Source: Xanthobacter dioxanivorans
GTDB lineage: Bacteria; Pseudomonadota; Alphaproteobacteria; Rhizobiales; Xanthobacteraceae
NCBI RefSeq assembly: GCF_016807805.1
Contig: NZ_CP063363.1
Span: forward strand, 83,893-147,892
Direction: 5' to 3'
DNA: 64,000 bases
Shown here: positions 34,666 to 43,380 of the stretch, piece by piece
Numbering within the stretch: the stretch's first letter is position 1
Layout of the letters: each line of letters opens with the position of its first letter
Made by a program: the position numbers and the translations under genes
Notes under the pieces: generated by a model
Told to the model about the DNA's origin: nothing
The model's database searches: none
The model's input: the letters and a program-made list of their open reading frames with translations, nothing else

Positions 34666-35072
34666 TGTACCTCGTCGACACCAACATCATCTCCGAGGCC
34701 CGGCGCGGCTCACCACAGGCGACGTCCTGGCTGCGCGGCGTGGATCCGCTCAGCGTCCATCTCAGCACCCTGACGCTCGGCGAGATCATGCGCGGCATCG
34801 CGCTGAAGCAGAGATCCGACCCGAAGACGGCCGGCCACCTCGCCGAGTGGCTGCGCAAGATCCGCTACGATCATGCCGAGCGTATCCTTCCGGTCACCGA
34901 CCCGATTTCGGTCGAGTGGGGGCGGATCGCCGGGATCCGGCCGAGTGGCGACATCGACGGGCTGATCGCCGCGACGGCGATCGTCCACGACCTGATCCTC
35001 GTCACCCGCAATGTCGCGGACTTCGAGGATACCGGCGCGTCGGTCGTCAACCCCTGGGAGACCGCGCGCTGA
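34665..35072 (+). CDS. PIN-domain toxin, FitB/VapC type
   Basis: The 135-residue PIN-domain protein has the expected acidic residues: MYLVDTNIISEARR (first Asp), STLTLGEIMRGIALK (Glu), SGDIDGLIAATAIVHD (Asp pair) and LVTRNVADFEDTG (last Asp). With the upstream Phd-type antitoxin it matches FitAB-like modules. The family cleaves tRNA or other RNA. Frame and motifs are intact, so it is likely a functional plasmid-stability module. Confidence 0.88.
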   Translation: MYLVDTNIISEARRGSPQATSWLRGVDPLSVHLSTLTLGEIMRGIALKQRSDPKTAGHLAEWLRKIRYDHAERILPVTDPISVEWGRIAGIRPSGDIDGLIAATAIVHDLILVTRNVADFEDTGASVVNPWETAR

Positions 35073-35113
35073 TGCAGGTGATTGCCGAACATCGCCACAT
35101 CCCGCGAGCACCG

Positions 35114-35665
35114 CTACTCCTTGGGAATGAGGCCGCGTTCGATAAAGTGCCCGTACATCTGGGGGTACGGCATCGAGGCCGCGATCGCAGGGTCCATCTG
35201 CTTCAGAACCACCGGCTCGCTTTGCGGGCCGGGCCAGAGTTGGATCCGATAGTGGTCATCGTCCAGCTCGCCGTCCCCTTCCTCAATTTCCCTCAAGCCG
35301 CCGTAGGAAACGCGGACCCGATAGGTGCCGGGCTCGAGGTCGAAGCGCTTCGCCTCCTTGAACTCGGAGACCCCGTCGCTGCCGAGACGCAAGCCGTCGG
35401 TGCCGACGCGGATCGCAGCTTCGGCAACGTGCTCCCAGCCGTCGAAATCCTCGGATGGCTCGTGCTCGGAGATCTCGACGGTGAACGGGACGTCCCACTC
35501 CCGCGCCGTGAAGATCGTCAGGGCACCGCCGCGAGAGCCGAGCATGCGCAGGCTTTCGGCAGGGGTCAGCTCGGCCGGCAACGCGCCCACTTCGGGCGCT
35601 TCGCCCACGAGGGAGACGAGGGAGAACTCGGCGTCGAACGCCAAATCATATCGGCGCGTCTCCAT
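35114..35665 (-). CDS. unknown protein, 183 residues
   Basis: From ATG 35665 (METRRYDLAFDAEFSLVSLV) the protein is acidic, with alternating beta-like segments: WDVPFTVEISEHEPSEDFDG, then RFDLEPGTYRVRVSYGGLRE and DDDHYRIQLWPGPQSEPVVL. This suggests a small soluble beta-sandwich. The frame stays open upstream to 35836. I do not recognise a family. Its coding sequence ends about 40 bases from the end of the FitB-like gene, in convergent orientation, and its start is divergent from the integrase. Confidence 0.5.
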   Translation of the reverse strand: METRRYDLAFDAEFSLVSLVGEAPEVGALPAELTPAESLRMLGSRGGALTIFTAREWDVPFTVEISEHEPSEDFDGWEHVAEAAIRVGTDGLRLGSDGVSEFKEAKRFDLEPGTYRVRVSYGGLREIEEGDGELDDDHYRIQLWPGPQSEPVVLKQMDPAIAASMPYPQMYGHFIERGLIPKE

Positions 35666-35739
35666 GTTGCGTCCCTCCCGCAAGCGGATCAGATCATCTC
35701 GGCCCGCCACCACTAACAGTTGCGCGCCACGGAGGTAAA

Positions 35740-36825
35740 TTGATGACCGCAGACCCAGGCGGGGACGACAACCGGATCGACGGGGACTCCCCCTCCCCTC
35801 TCCCGGCTGTTTCGGACATAGTGTCGTCGTCCGCACTGCCGGCTCATCTCGAGAGGCTCGCCGACCGCGCCCGCGACTATGTCGATGCCGCGAGCTCGGC
35901 CAACACCCGCAAGGCTTACGGTTCCGATTGGCGGCACTTCTCGGGGTGGTGCCGGCGCCAGGGGCTCGAGATGTTCCCGCCCTCCCCTCAGGTCGTCGGC
36001 CTCTACATCACCGCCTGCGCCTCCGGTGCCGCCACGGCCGACCGCAAGCCGAACGCCGTGGCGACGATCGAACGGCGCTTGTCGGCCCTGGCGTGGAACT
36101 ACACGCAGCGCGGCACGCCGCTCGACCGGACCGATCGACACATCGCGACCGTGCTCGCGGGCATCCGCAACACCCATGCCGCCCCGCCCCGCCAGAAGGA
36201 GGCGGTTCTGCCCGAAAACGTCATCGCCATGCTGGAGACGCTCGATCGCGCGTCGCTACGTGGCCTGCGCGACCGCGCCATGCTGTTGCTGGGTTTCGCC
36301 GGTGGCCTGCGCCGATCCGAGGTCGTCGGCCTCGACCTCCATCGCGACGACACCGAGGATGGTGGCGGATGGATCGAGATCCTCAAGAAGGGCATGATCG
36401 TCACGCTGCGCGGCAAGAACGGTTGGCGCGAGGTCGAGATTGGTCGCGGCTCGTCGGACGCGACCTGCCCCGTGGTGGCACTCGAAACCTGGCTGAAGCT
36501 GGCGAAGATTGGCCACGGCCCCCTCTTTCGGCGCGTGACCAGCCAAGGCAAGAACGTCGGCCCGGACAGGCTGACCGACAAGCAGGTCGCTCGGCTGGTC
36601 AAGCGGACCGCGCTCGCCGCCGGGGTCCGGGCCGACCTCACCGAGGGCGAGCGAGAGCAGAAATTCGCTGGCCATTCGTTGCGCGCCGGTCTCGCCTCTT
36701 CGGCCGAAGTTGACGAGCGTTACGTCCAGAAGCAGCTCGGTCACGCGAGTGCGGAAATGACCCGCCGCTACCAACGCCGGCGTGACCGCTTCCGGGTGAA
36801 CCTCACCAAGGCCGCCGGCCTCTGA
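35740..36825 (+). CDS. tyrosine recombinase (phage-type integrase)
   Basis: The 361-residue product has a SAM-like N-terminal core-binding domain (RKAYGSDWRHFSGWCRRQGL) and a C-terminal catalytic domain. The tetrad is visible: Arg in AGGLRRSEVVGL, His-x-x-Arg in FAGHSLRAGLASSA, His in QLGHASAEMT, and the nucleophile Tyr in RRYQRRRDRF. It is intact. No att-site pair could be recognised nearby, and the gene does not sit beside a tRNA. It may serve plasmid dimer resolution or be left from an integrated element. Confidence 0.85.
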   Translation: MMTADPGGDDNRIDGDSPSPLPAVSDIVSSSALPAHLERLADRARDYVDAASSANTRKAYGSDWRHFSGWCRRQGLEMFPPSPQVVGLYITACASGAATADRKPNAVATIERRLSALAWNYTQRGTPLDRTDRHIATVLAGIRNTHAAPPRQKEAVLPENVIAMLETLDRASLRGLRDRAMLLLGFAGGLRRSEVVGLDLHRDDTEDGGGWIEILKKGMIVTLRGKNGWREVEIGRGSSDATCPVVALETWLKLAKIGHGPLFRRVTSQGKNVGPDRLTDKQVARLVKRTALAAGVRADLTEGEREQKFAGHSLRAGLASSAEVDERYVQKQLGHASAEMTRRYQRRRDRFRVNLTKAAGL

Positions 36826-36840
36826 TCCCGCCCTTCCCGC

Positions 36841-37458
36841 TCAGGAATTCAGCGGCGGCCGTCCGGAGAGCTCCGGCGAAGCACTTGCCTTGCTCATCAC
36901 GTCGCCGATCGCAATACGCAGTTCGTCCTGGGCGTCGTTCGCGCCAATATTCGCGGTGAAGGCCGCCAACGCCGCCAGTTTGAGCGCGGCAACCATGGTG
37001 GCTTCGCTTCCCACGTCTCCTGGCATTCCCGGGTTCAGATTGTCTTTCAGAACGGCCATCGCCGAATGCGTCAGGGTACGGCCGAGTTGATCGATCAAGC
37101 TGCCGAATTTATCGATCTCGACATCACTTTGTGACCGGCTTGGGCGTTCGACCGGAGGGGCGTTCTTCACCGCGAGCGTCACCTCTCCGACTGCAGCGTC
37201 GACCAGGCCGACCAGCTCGCCCGCGCGGGCGTCCAGCTCGTCCCACGGAATGCACCTCGTTCCGAGCCCGTGCTGCGCGCGGAACTCCTCGGGTGTGTTG
37301 GATCTGATGCTGGCGTGAACGGTCAAACCCGAGCGATCATCCCCAAAGATCGTCATGATCCGAACGCGAGCCGGGCGATCGCCAAGGCGGCGCAATTGCT
37401 CGGCGCGATCCAAGGCCGCCGCGATCGCGGCGCCAACCGATGTTGCACTTCCGCTCAA
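36841..37458 (-). CDS. unknown protein downstream of repC
   Basis: The 205-residue protein starts at a TTG (37458). It has a small mixed N-terminal domain (RVRIMTIFGDDRSGLTVHAS), a middle Ser/Arg linker and a helical C-terminal part (SEATMVAALKLAALAAFTAN). No family recognised. It follows repC by about 60 bases on the same strand and may be read through from the rep operon. Confidence 0.4.
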   Translation of the reverse strand: MSGSATSVGAAIAAALDRAEQLRRLGDRPARVRIMTIFGDDRSGLTVHASIRSNTPEEFRAQHGLGTRCIPWDELDARAGELVGLVDAAVGEVTLAVKNAPPVERPSRSQSDVEIDKFGSLIDQLGRTLTHSAMAVLKDNLNPGMPGDVGSEATMVAALKLAALAAFTANIGANDAQDELRIAIGDVMSKASASPELSGRPPLNS

Positions 37459-37518
37459 ATCGCCCTCCCCTTTCGCATTCGCCTGAAAAGCCTAGCTGAG
37501 TCGTGTCCGCTGATAGAG

Positions 37519-38868
37519 TCATTCCCACCCACGGCCTGGATCCTTCGGCCGCTTTTCCAGAAGCTTCCGGAGCTCGGGGCTCGCCAGGCCGCCGCCAGTA
37601 CCACCCTGTTGTCGCGGCCCGCTTGGCTCGTCGGCGGTTTCCGGCCGTGCCGCCGGCGGTTTCGAGGCATCGAGCTTCGCGCGCAGCAACGCCATGACCA
37701 TCGGCCAGGTCGAGAATTTGCCGGCCCGGGCCCGCTCCGTCAGGCTGCGCAGGTAGCCGCCGGCGCTGTTGATCTGGTCGGCGCGCTGATACATCGCCGC
37801 CAGCGTGATCCCGGCCTGCTGCTCGCCAAGGACCTCGCGGGCCTCCCGCCAGGCGCTCGGACTGATCCCCAGCATCGGCCGGGCAAGCTCCGCGGCGGCC
37901 AGGAAATCGCGCCAGTGGCGGATTTGACCGCCCTGGGCCAGCTCACGCAGGTTCGAGCAGGCGTCCAGCACGATCCCCAATGGCAGGTCACGCTTCGGCA
38001 GGCTCCGGAGCTTGTCGTTTTCCTCGACGTTGCCGTCCGCTTCTTTCTTATCCCGAAAGCCATTTTCAGATTCAGATAGGGAGTCTGGATTTGAATTCTG
38101 TATGTGGCGACCAGAATGGGACTCATTGGCGTCCATATTTTGGGAATCTGCGAATGATTCCAGCACGTCACGGATATCCCGCCAGAGCGCCTCGAGTTCC
38201 TCGCAGACGCTCTCCACGATCTGTCGTGGGGCCGAACGTGGTAAACGGTTCATTACCGCCTGATAGCTCTGCTGCACCCTGCCCCAATTGCCCGGCACGC
38301 TTTCCTCGATGCCGGTGTCGATCATCTTGACGATATCCCGGCGCAGGAGCGTCAGCCTCTCCTTGGCGACGCGGAAGGCCCGCTTCTCGGCCTGCACGGC
38401 TTCCGCCAGGTCCTTGAACTCGGCTGCGCGCGCGACGATCGGCGAGAGATCGAAGCCGAACGCCTGCTCGATCTGACCTCCGCGCCCCTTACGGGCGTAG
38501 CGCTTCCCGTTCGGGCTATCCCTTCGAATGATCAGCCCGCACTCGACGAGGACCGCGAGATGCCGGCGAAGGCTCGTCGGCGGCATGCCGTTGGCGCGCG
38601 CCATCAGCTGCTCGTTCGACGGCCACACGACGATATCGCTATCGCCGGTGAGCGCGGTCTCCTGATGGAACGACAACAGGGCACTCAGGATCGCAAGCGC
38701 GCGATCCGTTGCTCCGACGAGGTCACGGGCCTCGCGGATATGTTGGAAGGTCTGCCACTTATGGACGACGGCGTCCTTCGGCGCCGTGCGTGCCTTCACC
38801 TGGCTTGCAATTTGGCCAAGTGTCATCGTTCGGCGCCCGAAGGGCGTCGTCGCAATGTATTCCGTCAT
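37519..38868 (-). CDS. repC: RepC replication initiator
   Basis: RepC is the rate-limiting initiator of repABC plasmids and binds the origin, which usually lies within its own gene. The 449-residue protein starts with TPFGRRTMTLGQIASQVKAR and has the family's winged-helix core (DIVVWPSNEQLMARANGMPP, then TSLRRHLAVLVECGLIIRRD and SPNGKRYARKG). The conserved C-terminal segment is GYLRSLTERARAGKFSTWPM. It follows repB after a 274-base intergenic region that should encode the antisense regulator. Length and motifs are normal. Confidence 0.93.
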   Translation of the reverse strand: MTEYIATTPFGRRTMTLGQIASQVKARTAPKDAVVHKWQTFQHIREARDLVGATDRALAILSALLSFHQETALTGDSDIVVWPSNEQLMARANGMPPTSLRRHLAVLVECGLIIRRDSPNGKRYARKGRGGQIEQAFGFDLSPIVARAAEFKDLAEAVQAEKRAFRVAKERLTLLRRDIVKMIDTGIEESVPGNWGRVQQSYQAVMNRLPRSAPRQIVESVCEELEALWRDIRDVLESFADSQNMDANESHSGRHIQNSNPDSLSESENGFRDKKEADGNVEENDKLRSLPKRDLPLGIVLDACSNLRELAQGGQIRHWRDFLAAAELARPMLGISPSAWREAREVLGEQQAGITLAAMYQRADQINSAGGYLRSLTERARAGKFSTWPMVMALLRAKLDASKPPAARPETADEPSGPRQQGGTGGGLASPELRKLLEKRPKDPGRGWE

Positions 38869-38941
38869 GGTTCTGCCCTTCAGCTTTTAGGCAAAGCGAA
38901 AGCGCTCACCAAAACGGCGCCCAATCTCCTCTCGGAGACTC

Positions 38942-38970
38942 TTGACTGTGATTCGCGGAAGTGAGATTCT
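38942..38970 (+). promoter_or_regulatory. candidate promoter of the repABC antisense RNA
   Basis: TTGACT (38942-38947) and GATTCT (38965-38970) are spaced by 17 bases on the strand opposite repABC, just ahead of a terminator-like hairpin at 38995-39030. Confidence 0.5.
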
Positions 38971-38976
38971 CGTTGT

Positions 38977-39030
38977 CGCCAAACGAACGAGAGAGGCTTC
39001 CGGGACGCTGTTTCGGGGGCCTTTCTTTTT
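38977..39030 (+). ncRNA. candidate antisense RNA controlling repC (inc-alpha)
   Basis: All repABC loci carry a small counter-transcribed RNA between repB and repC that limits RepC synthesis and sets incompatibility. Here the plus strand has a promoter-like pair at 38942-38970 and a rho-independent terminator at 38995-39030 (GGCTTCCGGGA paired, with G-U pairs, to TTTCGGGGGCC, then TTTCTTTTT). The transcript would be about 55 bases, with its start around 38977. Confidence 0.65.
38995..39030 (+). terminator. rho-independent terminator of the antisense RNA
   Basis: A GC-rich imperfect hairpin followed by TTTCTTTTT (39022-39030), oriented against repABC. Confidence 0.7.
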
Positions 39031-39103
39031 ACCGCATGCTACCTCTTCGTTTGTTGCACCTGTCCGGTGAGGCCGAGGCCGTCACCCTCCCAACGCATCG
39101 CTC

Positions 39104-39125
39104 AACCTTGTCAGCTGACAAGGTT
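39104..39125. other. parS-like palindrome, copy 1 (repB-repC gap)
   Basis: A perfect 22-bp palindrome with core CCTTGTCAGCTGACAAGG just downstream of repB, identical to the copy inside repB at 39389-39410. Likely RepB centromere site. Confidence 0.7.
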
Positions 39126-39142
39126 TTCGCTCCACGCCGAAA

Positions 39143-40171
39143 TCATCCTCCGCCCTCGCGGGCAAAAAATCGCTCCAAAAGCGCCGGCAGCTCCTCCTCG
39201 ACGAAGTCGCTGAACGCCGGCGCATACTCCGTCGCGACCGCAAGCTTGATATCGCCCATGGAGAAGGTCGCCTTTCCGACAACCTGTCCTGATGGGGCTT
39301 TCATCTCGACGTGGGTCCGCGTTCGGCTCGCAGGCTTCTTCAGCGCAGCGAGAGCGTGCTTGAACCTTTCATCCGATGGCTGTCCGGAAACCTTGTCAGC
39401 TGACAAGGTTTCGCGCACCCGAGCCAGCGCCGACGGATCTTCACCAAGGGCCGACGCCAGCGAGATCCACCGTGGCCGGCCGACCTTCGGCGCGCGGCCG
39501 ATCGCCTCGATCACGTCCACGGGAATCGCACGGCAAACGGATCTCATGCGCGCCAATTCAGGATCATCAATCGACAACGCCGCCCGGATATCCCGTGCCT
39601 TGATGCCAGCCCCATCCATTCGCCACGCGAACAGCGCGCGCTCGATCCAGCTCAGGTCTTGCCGCGCGGCATTCTCTATGCCTTGCGCCACGACAAGCTC
39701 GCTGTCCGACAATGACAGAATCGTCGCTTTGACTTTGATGCCAAGCTGCGATGCCGCCCGCCAACGGCGATGCCCATAGACAACCTGGTAGCGCCCTTCG
39801 GAGACAGGATGCCGTCGAACCTGAATCGGGAGCTTTTGGCCCTCGTCCTGGATCAGCTTCTTTAGAGCCTCGAACGGGGTCTCGTCGTCATCGGGTAGCC
39901 TGTCCGGAAACGGCGATGGATCGATCAAGTTTGGATCGAGTTCAGAGCCTCCACCGGCCTCGACAAGCGCACGCAAATTGTCGCGCTCTTCTCGCAGCTC
40001 CGTCAACGATCGCTGTGTTGCACCAATTACGCCCGCGCCAACGCGCGCGACCGGTTGCACCGGCGGCGTCGACGGATCCTTCGGTCCAGACGGAGCTGGA
40101 GCTTCCGCGTCCGGCTGCGAGAAGGCTCCAAAGTTCGCGAGAATCGACTTGCCTGCGGGACGTTTCGCCAT
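39143..40171 (-). CDS. repB: RepB partition protein (ParB family)
   Basis: RepB binds parS and works with RepA to segregate the plasmid. The 342-residue protein has the ParB/Spo0J N-terminal domain (DETPFEALKKLIQDEGQKLP, then IQVRRHPVSEGRYQVVYGHR and RWRAASQLG, containing the GHRRWRA box) and the RepB HTH region (DLSWIERALFAWRMDGAGIK, then ARDIRAALSID). It starts next to the repA stop and contains one of two identical palindromes within its own coding sequence. Normal length. Confidence 0.92.
   Translation of the reverse strand: MAKRPAGKSILANFGAFSQPDAEAPAPSGPKDPSTPPVQPVARVGAGVIGATQRSLTELREERDNLRALVEAGGGSELDPNLIDPSPFPDRLPDDDETPFEALKKLIQDEGQKLPIQVRRHPVSEGRYQVVYGHRRWRAASQLGIKVKATILSLSDSELVVAQGIENAARQDLSWIERALFAWRMDGAGIKARDIRAALSIDDPELARMRSVCRAIPVDVIEAIGRAPKVGRPRWISLASALGEDPSALARVRETLSADKVSGQPSDERFKHALAALKKPASRTRTHVEMKAPSGQVVGKATFSMGDIKLAVATEYAPAFSDFVEEELPALLERFFAREGGG
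39389..39410. other. parS-like palindrome, copy 2 (inside repB)
   Basis: The same 22-bp palindrome as at 39104-39125, encoding part of TLSADKVSG in RepB. Two identical copies 285 bp apart suggest a centromere pair. Confidence 0.7.
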
Positions 40172-41388
40172 CAGCTCCGCCCCCAGCTTTGCTTGATAAG
40201 ACCGAGGATCTGGTCGTTGACGGCGTCGATCGACTCACGGGCACGCTTCGCGGTCGTTGCCGAGATGTTGCCGGATTCAAGTTCATAGAGCGTGCGCTTC
40301 GCCAAGCCGGCGGTTTCGATCGCCGCGCTCTCAATGGCCGTCGACGTCAGCACATCCTCGGTGAAGAGATGGCGCAGCATCGAGACAACATGGACCTGTG
40401 AATGATCCATGGGATCGTGCCTCGTGACGACATAGCGCAGGAAGTCCTGCCTCATCGTCGCGCCGGCATCCCGAACAACCGAAATCAGATCGCCCATCAT
40501 GAGAAGGAACTGGCTCATCGACATGACGTCGAGCATCGCAGGATGGACGGTGACGAGAAGGCCCGTCGCGGCGTAAATCGCGCCGAGCGTCAGAAAGCCG
40601 AGGGAAGGGGGGGTGTCCAAAATGACGACGTCATACCGATCCTCAACGTCCGCCAAGGCGAGACGCAACCGCTCGAAAAAGATGCTGTCATCGCCGTCCC
40701 GCCGCTGCTGCGACAGAAACCGGGGCGTCTCATGCTCATACTCCATGACCTCGATATTCCCCGGGATCAGATCGATACCGGTGAAGTACGTTGGCCTGAT
40801 TATCTCAGAGATTGGCCGGCGCTCCTTGTCGTATCTCAGAGCCGCATAAATCGTCTCATTTTGCCGAACGTCCATTTCCGGCTGCGCGCCGAACATTGCG
40901 GAGAGCGACGCTTGGGGATCGAGATCAATCGCCAGAACGCGATAGCCGTGCAGCGCCAGGTAGTGCGCTAGATGCGCACTCGTTGTCGTCTTGGCGCTGC
41001 CACCCTTGAAATTCGCGACCGCCAGAATTTGTAGGTGTTCGCCCTCGCGGCGATGCGGCAAGAATCTCAAGGCCTCCGCCGGGCGCTGGGCAGCAAAAAG
41101 TTCCCGAAGCTCGTTGATCTGCGCCAGCGTATAGACGCGATGATTGTTTTCCAGGCGGGCAGGGACCGGACCTTTTCCCTCGTTCGACATAAGCTTCAAG
41201 GTCGACTCCGGAATGGACGTCAGCCGAGACACCTCGTGGATCATGAAGGTTCTGAGGCTCTTCTGTGCGTCCGGCGGGTACATCTGCTGGCGCCGCGCCT
41301 GCAGGTGCTCCGAGAGCAAGCCAGCGTGCCGAACGATCTTGTCGGCGGGGTCTTCGCTCTGCATGCTGATTGCGGCTTGCACAGCCAT
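40171..41388 (-). CDS. repA: RepA partition ATPase (ParA family)
   Basis: The 405-residue RepA is a type Ia ParA with an N-terminal HTH that autoregulates the operon. The regulatory domain includes RLTSIPESTLKLMSNEGKGP. The ATPase core has the deviant Walker A (AVANFKGGSAKTTTSAHLAH), Walker A' (LAIDLDPQASLSAMFG) and Walker B (DVVILDTPPSLGFLTLGAIY). It is the first gene of repABC. The upstream gap to traI contains several dyads that are candidate RepA/RepB operators. Confidence 0.93.
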   Translation of the reverse strand: MAVQAAISMQSEDPADKIVRHAGLLSEHLQARRQQMYPPDAQKSLRTFMIHEVSRLTSIPESTLKLMSNEGKGPVPARLENNHRVYTLAQINELRELFAAQRPAEALRFLPHRREGEHLQILAVANFKGGSAKTTTSAHLAHYLALHGYRVLAIDLDPQASLSAMFGAQPEMDVRQNETIYAALRYDKERRPISEIIRPTYFTGIDLIPGNIEVMEYEHETPRFLSQQRRDGDDSIFFERLRLALADVEDRYDVVILDTPPSLGFLTLGAIYAATGLLVTVHPAMLDVMSMSQFLLMMGDLISVVRDAGATMRQDFLRYVVTRHDPMDHSQVHVVSMLRHLFTEDVLTSTAIESAAIETAGLAKRTLYELESGNISATTAKRARESIDAVNDQILGLIKQSWGRS

Positions 41389-41406
41389 TGTCGATTCCAG
41401 TCCTTA

Positions 41407-41446
41407 TTGTCGGCCTAAGTGCGACTTATCGGCCTTTGCCCGACAA
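41407..41446 (-). promoter_or_regulatory. nested dyads upstream of repA
   Basis: An outer inverted repeat (TTGTCGG 41407-41413, CCGACAA 41440-41446) encloses the perfect dyad TAAGT-GCG-ACTTA (41416-41428). Located 19-58 bases before the repA start, it is a probable autoregulatory operator. Confidence 0.5.
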
Positions 41447-41487
41447 CAGCTAGGCCACGATTCTGCGGATGCGTCCAGCGCTTTAAG

Positions 41488-41504
41488 GTTAACGGCTCGT
41501 TAAC
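41488..41504. promoter_or_regulatory. GTTAACG inverted repeat between repA and traI
   Basis: GTTAACG-GCT-CGTTAAC is a perfect 7-bp dyad. It resembles the GTTN4GCN4AAC pattern of repABC parS sites but is one base longer in the centre. Operator or centromere-type site. Confidence 0.45.
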
Positions 41505-41594
41505 GCGAGACCTCGTCGGCCTTCCATTCCTGCCACTTTATCGCATTGAATCAGTTATTTAGCCGACCGCACAGCTCCGGCGCCAAGTGTAGCG

Positions 41595-41612
41595 ACTAGT
41601 AAATCTATTAGT
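41595..41612 (+). promoter_or_regulatory. imperfect 18-bp palindrome, candidate tra box
   Basis: ACTAGTAAATCTATTAGT is symmetric at 14 of 18 positions and lies about 160 bases before traI. Its length fits a LuxR-type (TraR) box, but its sequence differs from the Agrobacterium consensus, so the call is weak. No gene is seen in 41389-41772. Confidence 0.3.
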
Positions 41613-41772
41613 GCTGGAAATCCGATTTCGGACGTTTCTCGGCCTCGATTTCCTCGTTCTTGGCGCGACTCAGCGCAGCTTCCGTCGAGTGGCACTCATA
41701 ATTTCGCTAGTCGCGGCCATCAGCGCAAACGTGCCTCCTGTCTCCGAACACACTCGAATCGGAGCAATACTG

Positions 41773-42396
41773 ATGCGGGCACTGGCTATTCCTGCCGATA
41801 CGCATAATGACTTTGCTGATCTCGTCGATTCCATGCATCGACTTCGTGCCCGTGTCTTCAAGGATCGGTTGGGCTGGACGGTCGACGTGCGGGACGGCCG
41901 CGAAAGCGACCAGTTCGACGGCTTCTCGCCGACCTACATCGTCGCGCTATCCTCCCGGTCGCAGATCGTCGGCTGCGCGAGGCTGCTGCCGGCGACCGGC
42001 CCGACCATGATGGACGTGCTCTTCCCGGACCTCGGGGCCTCTGGCCTCTACAAGCCAAACGCCTTCATGATCGAGAGTTCCCGCTTTTGCGTCGACACGG
42101 CGCTCGACGAGGGAAGGGCAGGGGGATCGCTCCACGACGCCACACTGACCATGTTCGCCGCGATCATCGAATGGGCGATGGTGAGTGGTTATCGCGAAAT
42201 CGTCACCGGCACCGACCTGCGCATCGAACGCATCCTCAACCGCGCCGGCTGGCCGATGAAGCGGCTAGGCGAGCCACGCAGGATCGGCGAGACGACTGCC
42301 GTCGCGGGCGTCTTGCCCGCCGACCGACGCAGCTTCGAGCGAGTCCGGCCCGCTTCCTATTACTCGACCTTCTGCCCGCAACTGCGCGCAGCCTGA
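41773..42396 (+). CDS. traI: TraI acyl-homoserine lactone synthase (LuxI family)
   Basis: The 207-residue protein makes an acyl-homoserine lactone signal from SAM and acyl-ACP. Hallmarks are visible: LRARVFKDRLGWTVDVRDGR (Arg, Phe, Trp), ESDQFD (Asp), SQIVGCARLLPATGP (Arg) and FMIESSRFCVD (Glu, Arg). The frame stays open upstream to 41611, but ATG 41773 starts the family's N-terminus. As in Ti plasmids, it is the first gene of the trb operon, 15 bases before trbB, so the signal and mating channel are made together. Confidence 0.9.
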   Translation: MRALAIPADTHNDFADLVDSMHRLRARVFKDRLGWTVDVRDGRESDQFDGFSPTYIVALSSRSQIVGCARLLPATGPTMMDVLFPDLGASGLYKPNAFMIESSRFCVDTALDEGRAGGSLHDATLTMFAAIIEWAMVSGYREIVTGTDLRIERILNRAGWPMKRLGEPRRIGETTAVAGVLPADRRSFERVRPASYYSTFCPQLRAA

Positions 42397-42411
42397 GCGA
42401 GGAGGACGGTC

Positions 42412-43380
42412 ATGGCCCAGCTTCGTTCCCATCCGCGCCTGGTCCGCAAACTTCAGGAGGCGCTTGGCGATCAGCTCTGCATCGCCCTCGATGACGCGAC
42501 CGTCGTCGAGATCATGCTCAACCCCGACGGGCGCCTCTTCATCGAGCGCCTCGGCCATGGCGTCGCGCCTGCCGGGCAGATGAACGCCGCCGCCGCCGAG
42601 ATCGTGATCGGCAGCGTGGCCCATGCGCTGCATTCCGAGGCCGACGAGGATCGCCCGATCGTATCGGGCGAGCTGCCGATCGGCGGCCACCGCTTCGAGG
42701 GTCTTCTGCCGCCGGTCGTCGCGGCGCCGGCCTTCACCATCCGGCGTCGCGCCTCGCGGCTCATTCCGCTCGACGACTACGTTGCGGCGAAGATCATGAC
42801 GGAGCATCAGGCCTGCGTGATCCGCAATGCGATCACCTCGCGGATGAACATCGTCATCTCCGGCGGCACCGGCTCGGGCAAGACAACGCTCGCCAATGCG
42901 GTCATCGCCGAGGTCGTCGAATCGGCGCCGGACGATCGCATCCTGATCCTGGAGGACACGGCGGAGATCCAGTGCGCGGCGGAGAATGTGGTCGCCCTGC
43001 ACACCAGCGACGCGATCGACATGGGTCGGCTGCTGAAAAGCACCATGCGCTTGCGTCCCGATCGCATTGTCGTCGGGGAGGTCCGCGACGGCGCCGCGCT
43101 CACGCTGCTGAAGGCCTGGAATACGGGCCATCCGGGCGGTGTGACGACAATCCATTCCAACACGGCGGAATCCGCGCTGAGGCGCCTCGAGCAGCTCACC
43201 GCCGAGGCCAGCCAGCAGCCGATGCACGAAGTCATCGGCGAGGCCGTCGACCTCATCGTCTCGATCGAACGCACGCCGAAGGGCCGCGTCGTCCGCGATG
43301 TCCTGCACGTCGAGAGCTTCGTCAATGGCCACTACCGCACCGAATCCTATTCCCCGAAGGAGGAACGCCATGTCGCGTGA
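42412..43380 (+). CDS. trbB: TrbB conjugation ATPase (VirB11 family)
   Basis: This is a 322-residue hexameric secretion ATPase. Motifs are Walker [21 protein letters not shown], Asp box [13 protein letters not shown], Walker B region [20 protein letters not shown], and the His box [20 protein letters not shown]. It powers assembly and substrate passage at the cytoplasmic face of the channel. It is intact, second in the traI-trb operon, and overlaps trbC by 11 bases. Confidence 0.93.
   Translation: MAQLRSHPRLVRKLQEALGDQLCIALDDATVVEIMLNPDGRLFIERLGHGVAPAGQMNAAAAEIVIGSVAHALHSEADEDRPIVSGELPIGGHRFEGLLPPVVAAPAFTIRRRASRLIPLDDYVAAKIMTEHQACVIRNAITSRMNIVISGGTGSGKTTLANAVIAEVVESAPDDRILILEDTAEIQCAAENVVALHTSDAIDMGRLLKSTMRLRPDRIVVGEVRDGAALTLLKAWNTGHPGGVTTIHSNTAESALRRLEQLTAEASQQPMHEVIGEAVDLIVSIERTPKGRVVRDVLHVESFVNGHYRTESYSPKEERHVA

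Noticed and set aside
41416..41428. TAAGTGCGACTTA resembles the MOBQ nic core TAAGTGCGCCCT.
   Set aside because: It is a symmetric dyad in the repA upstream region with no hairpin-nic layout and the CCCT part is missing; an operator is more likely than a second oriT.
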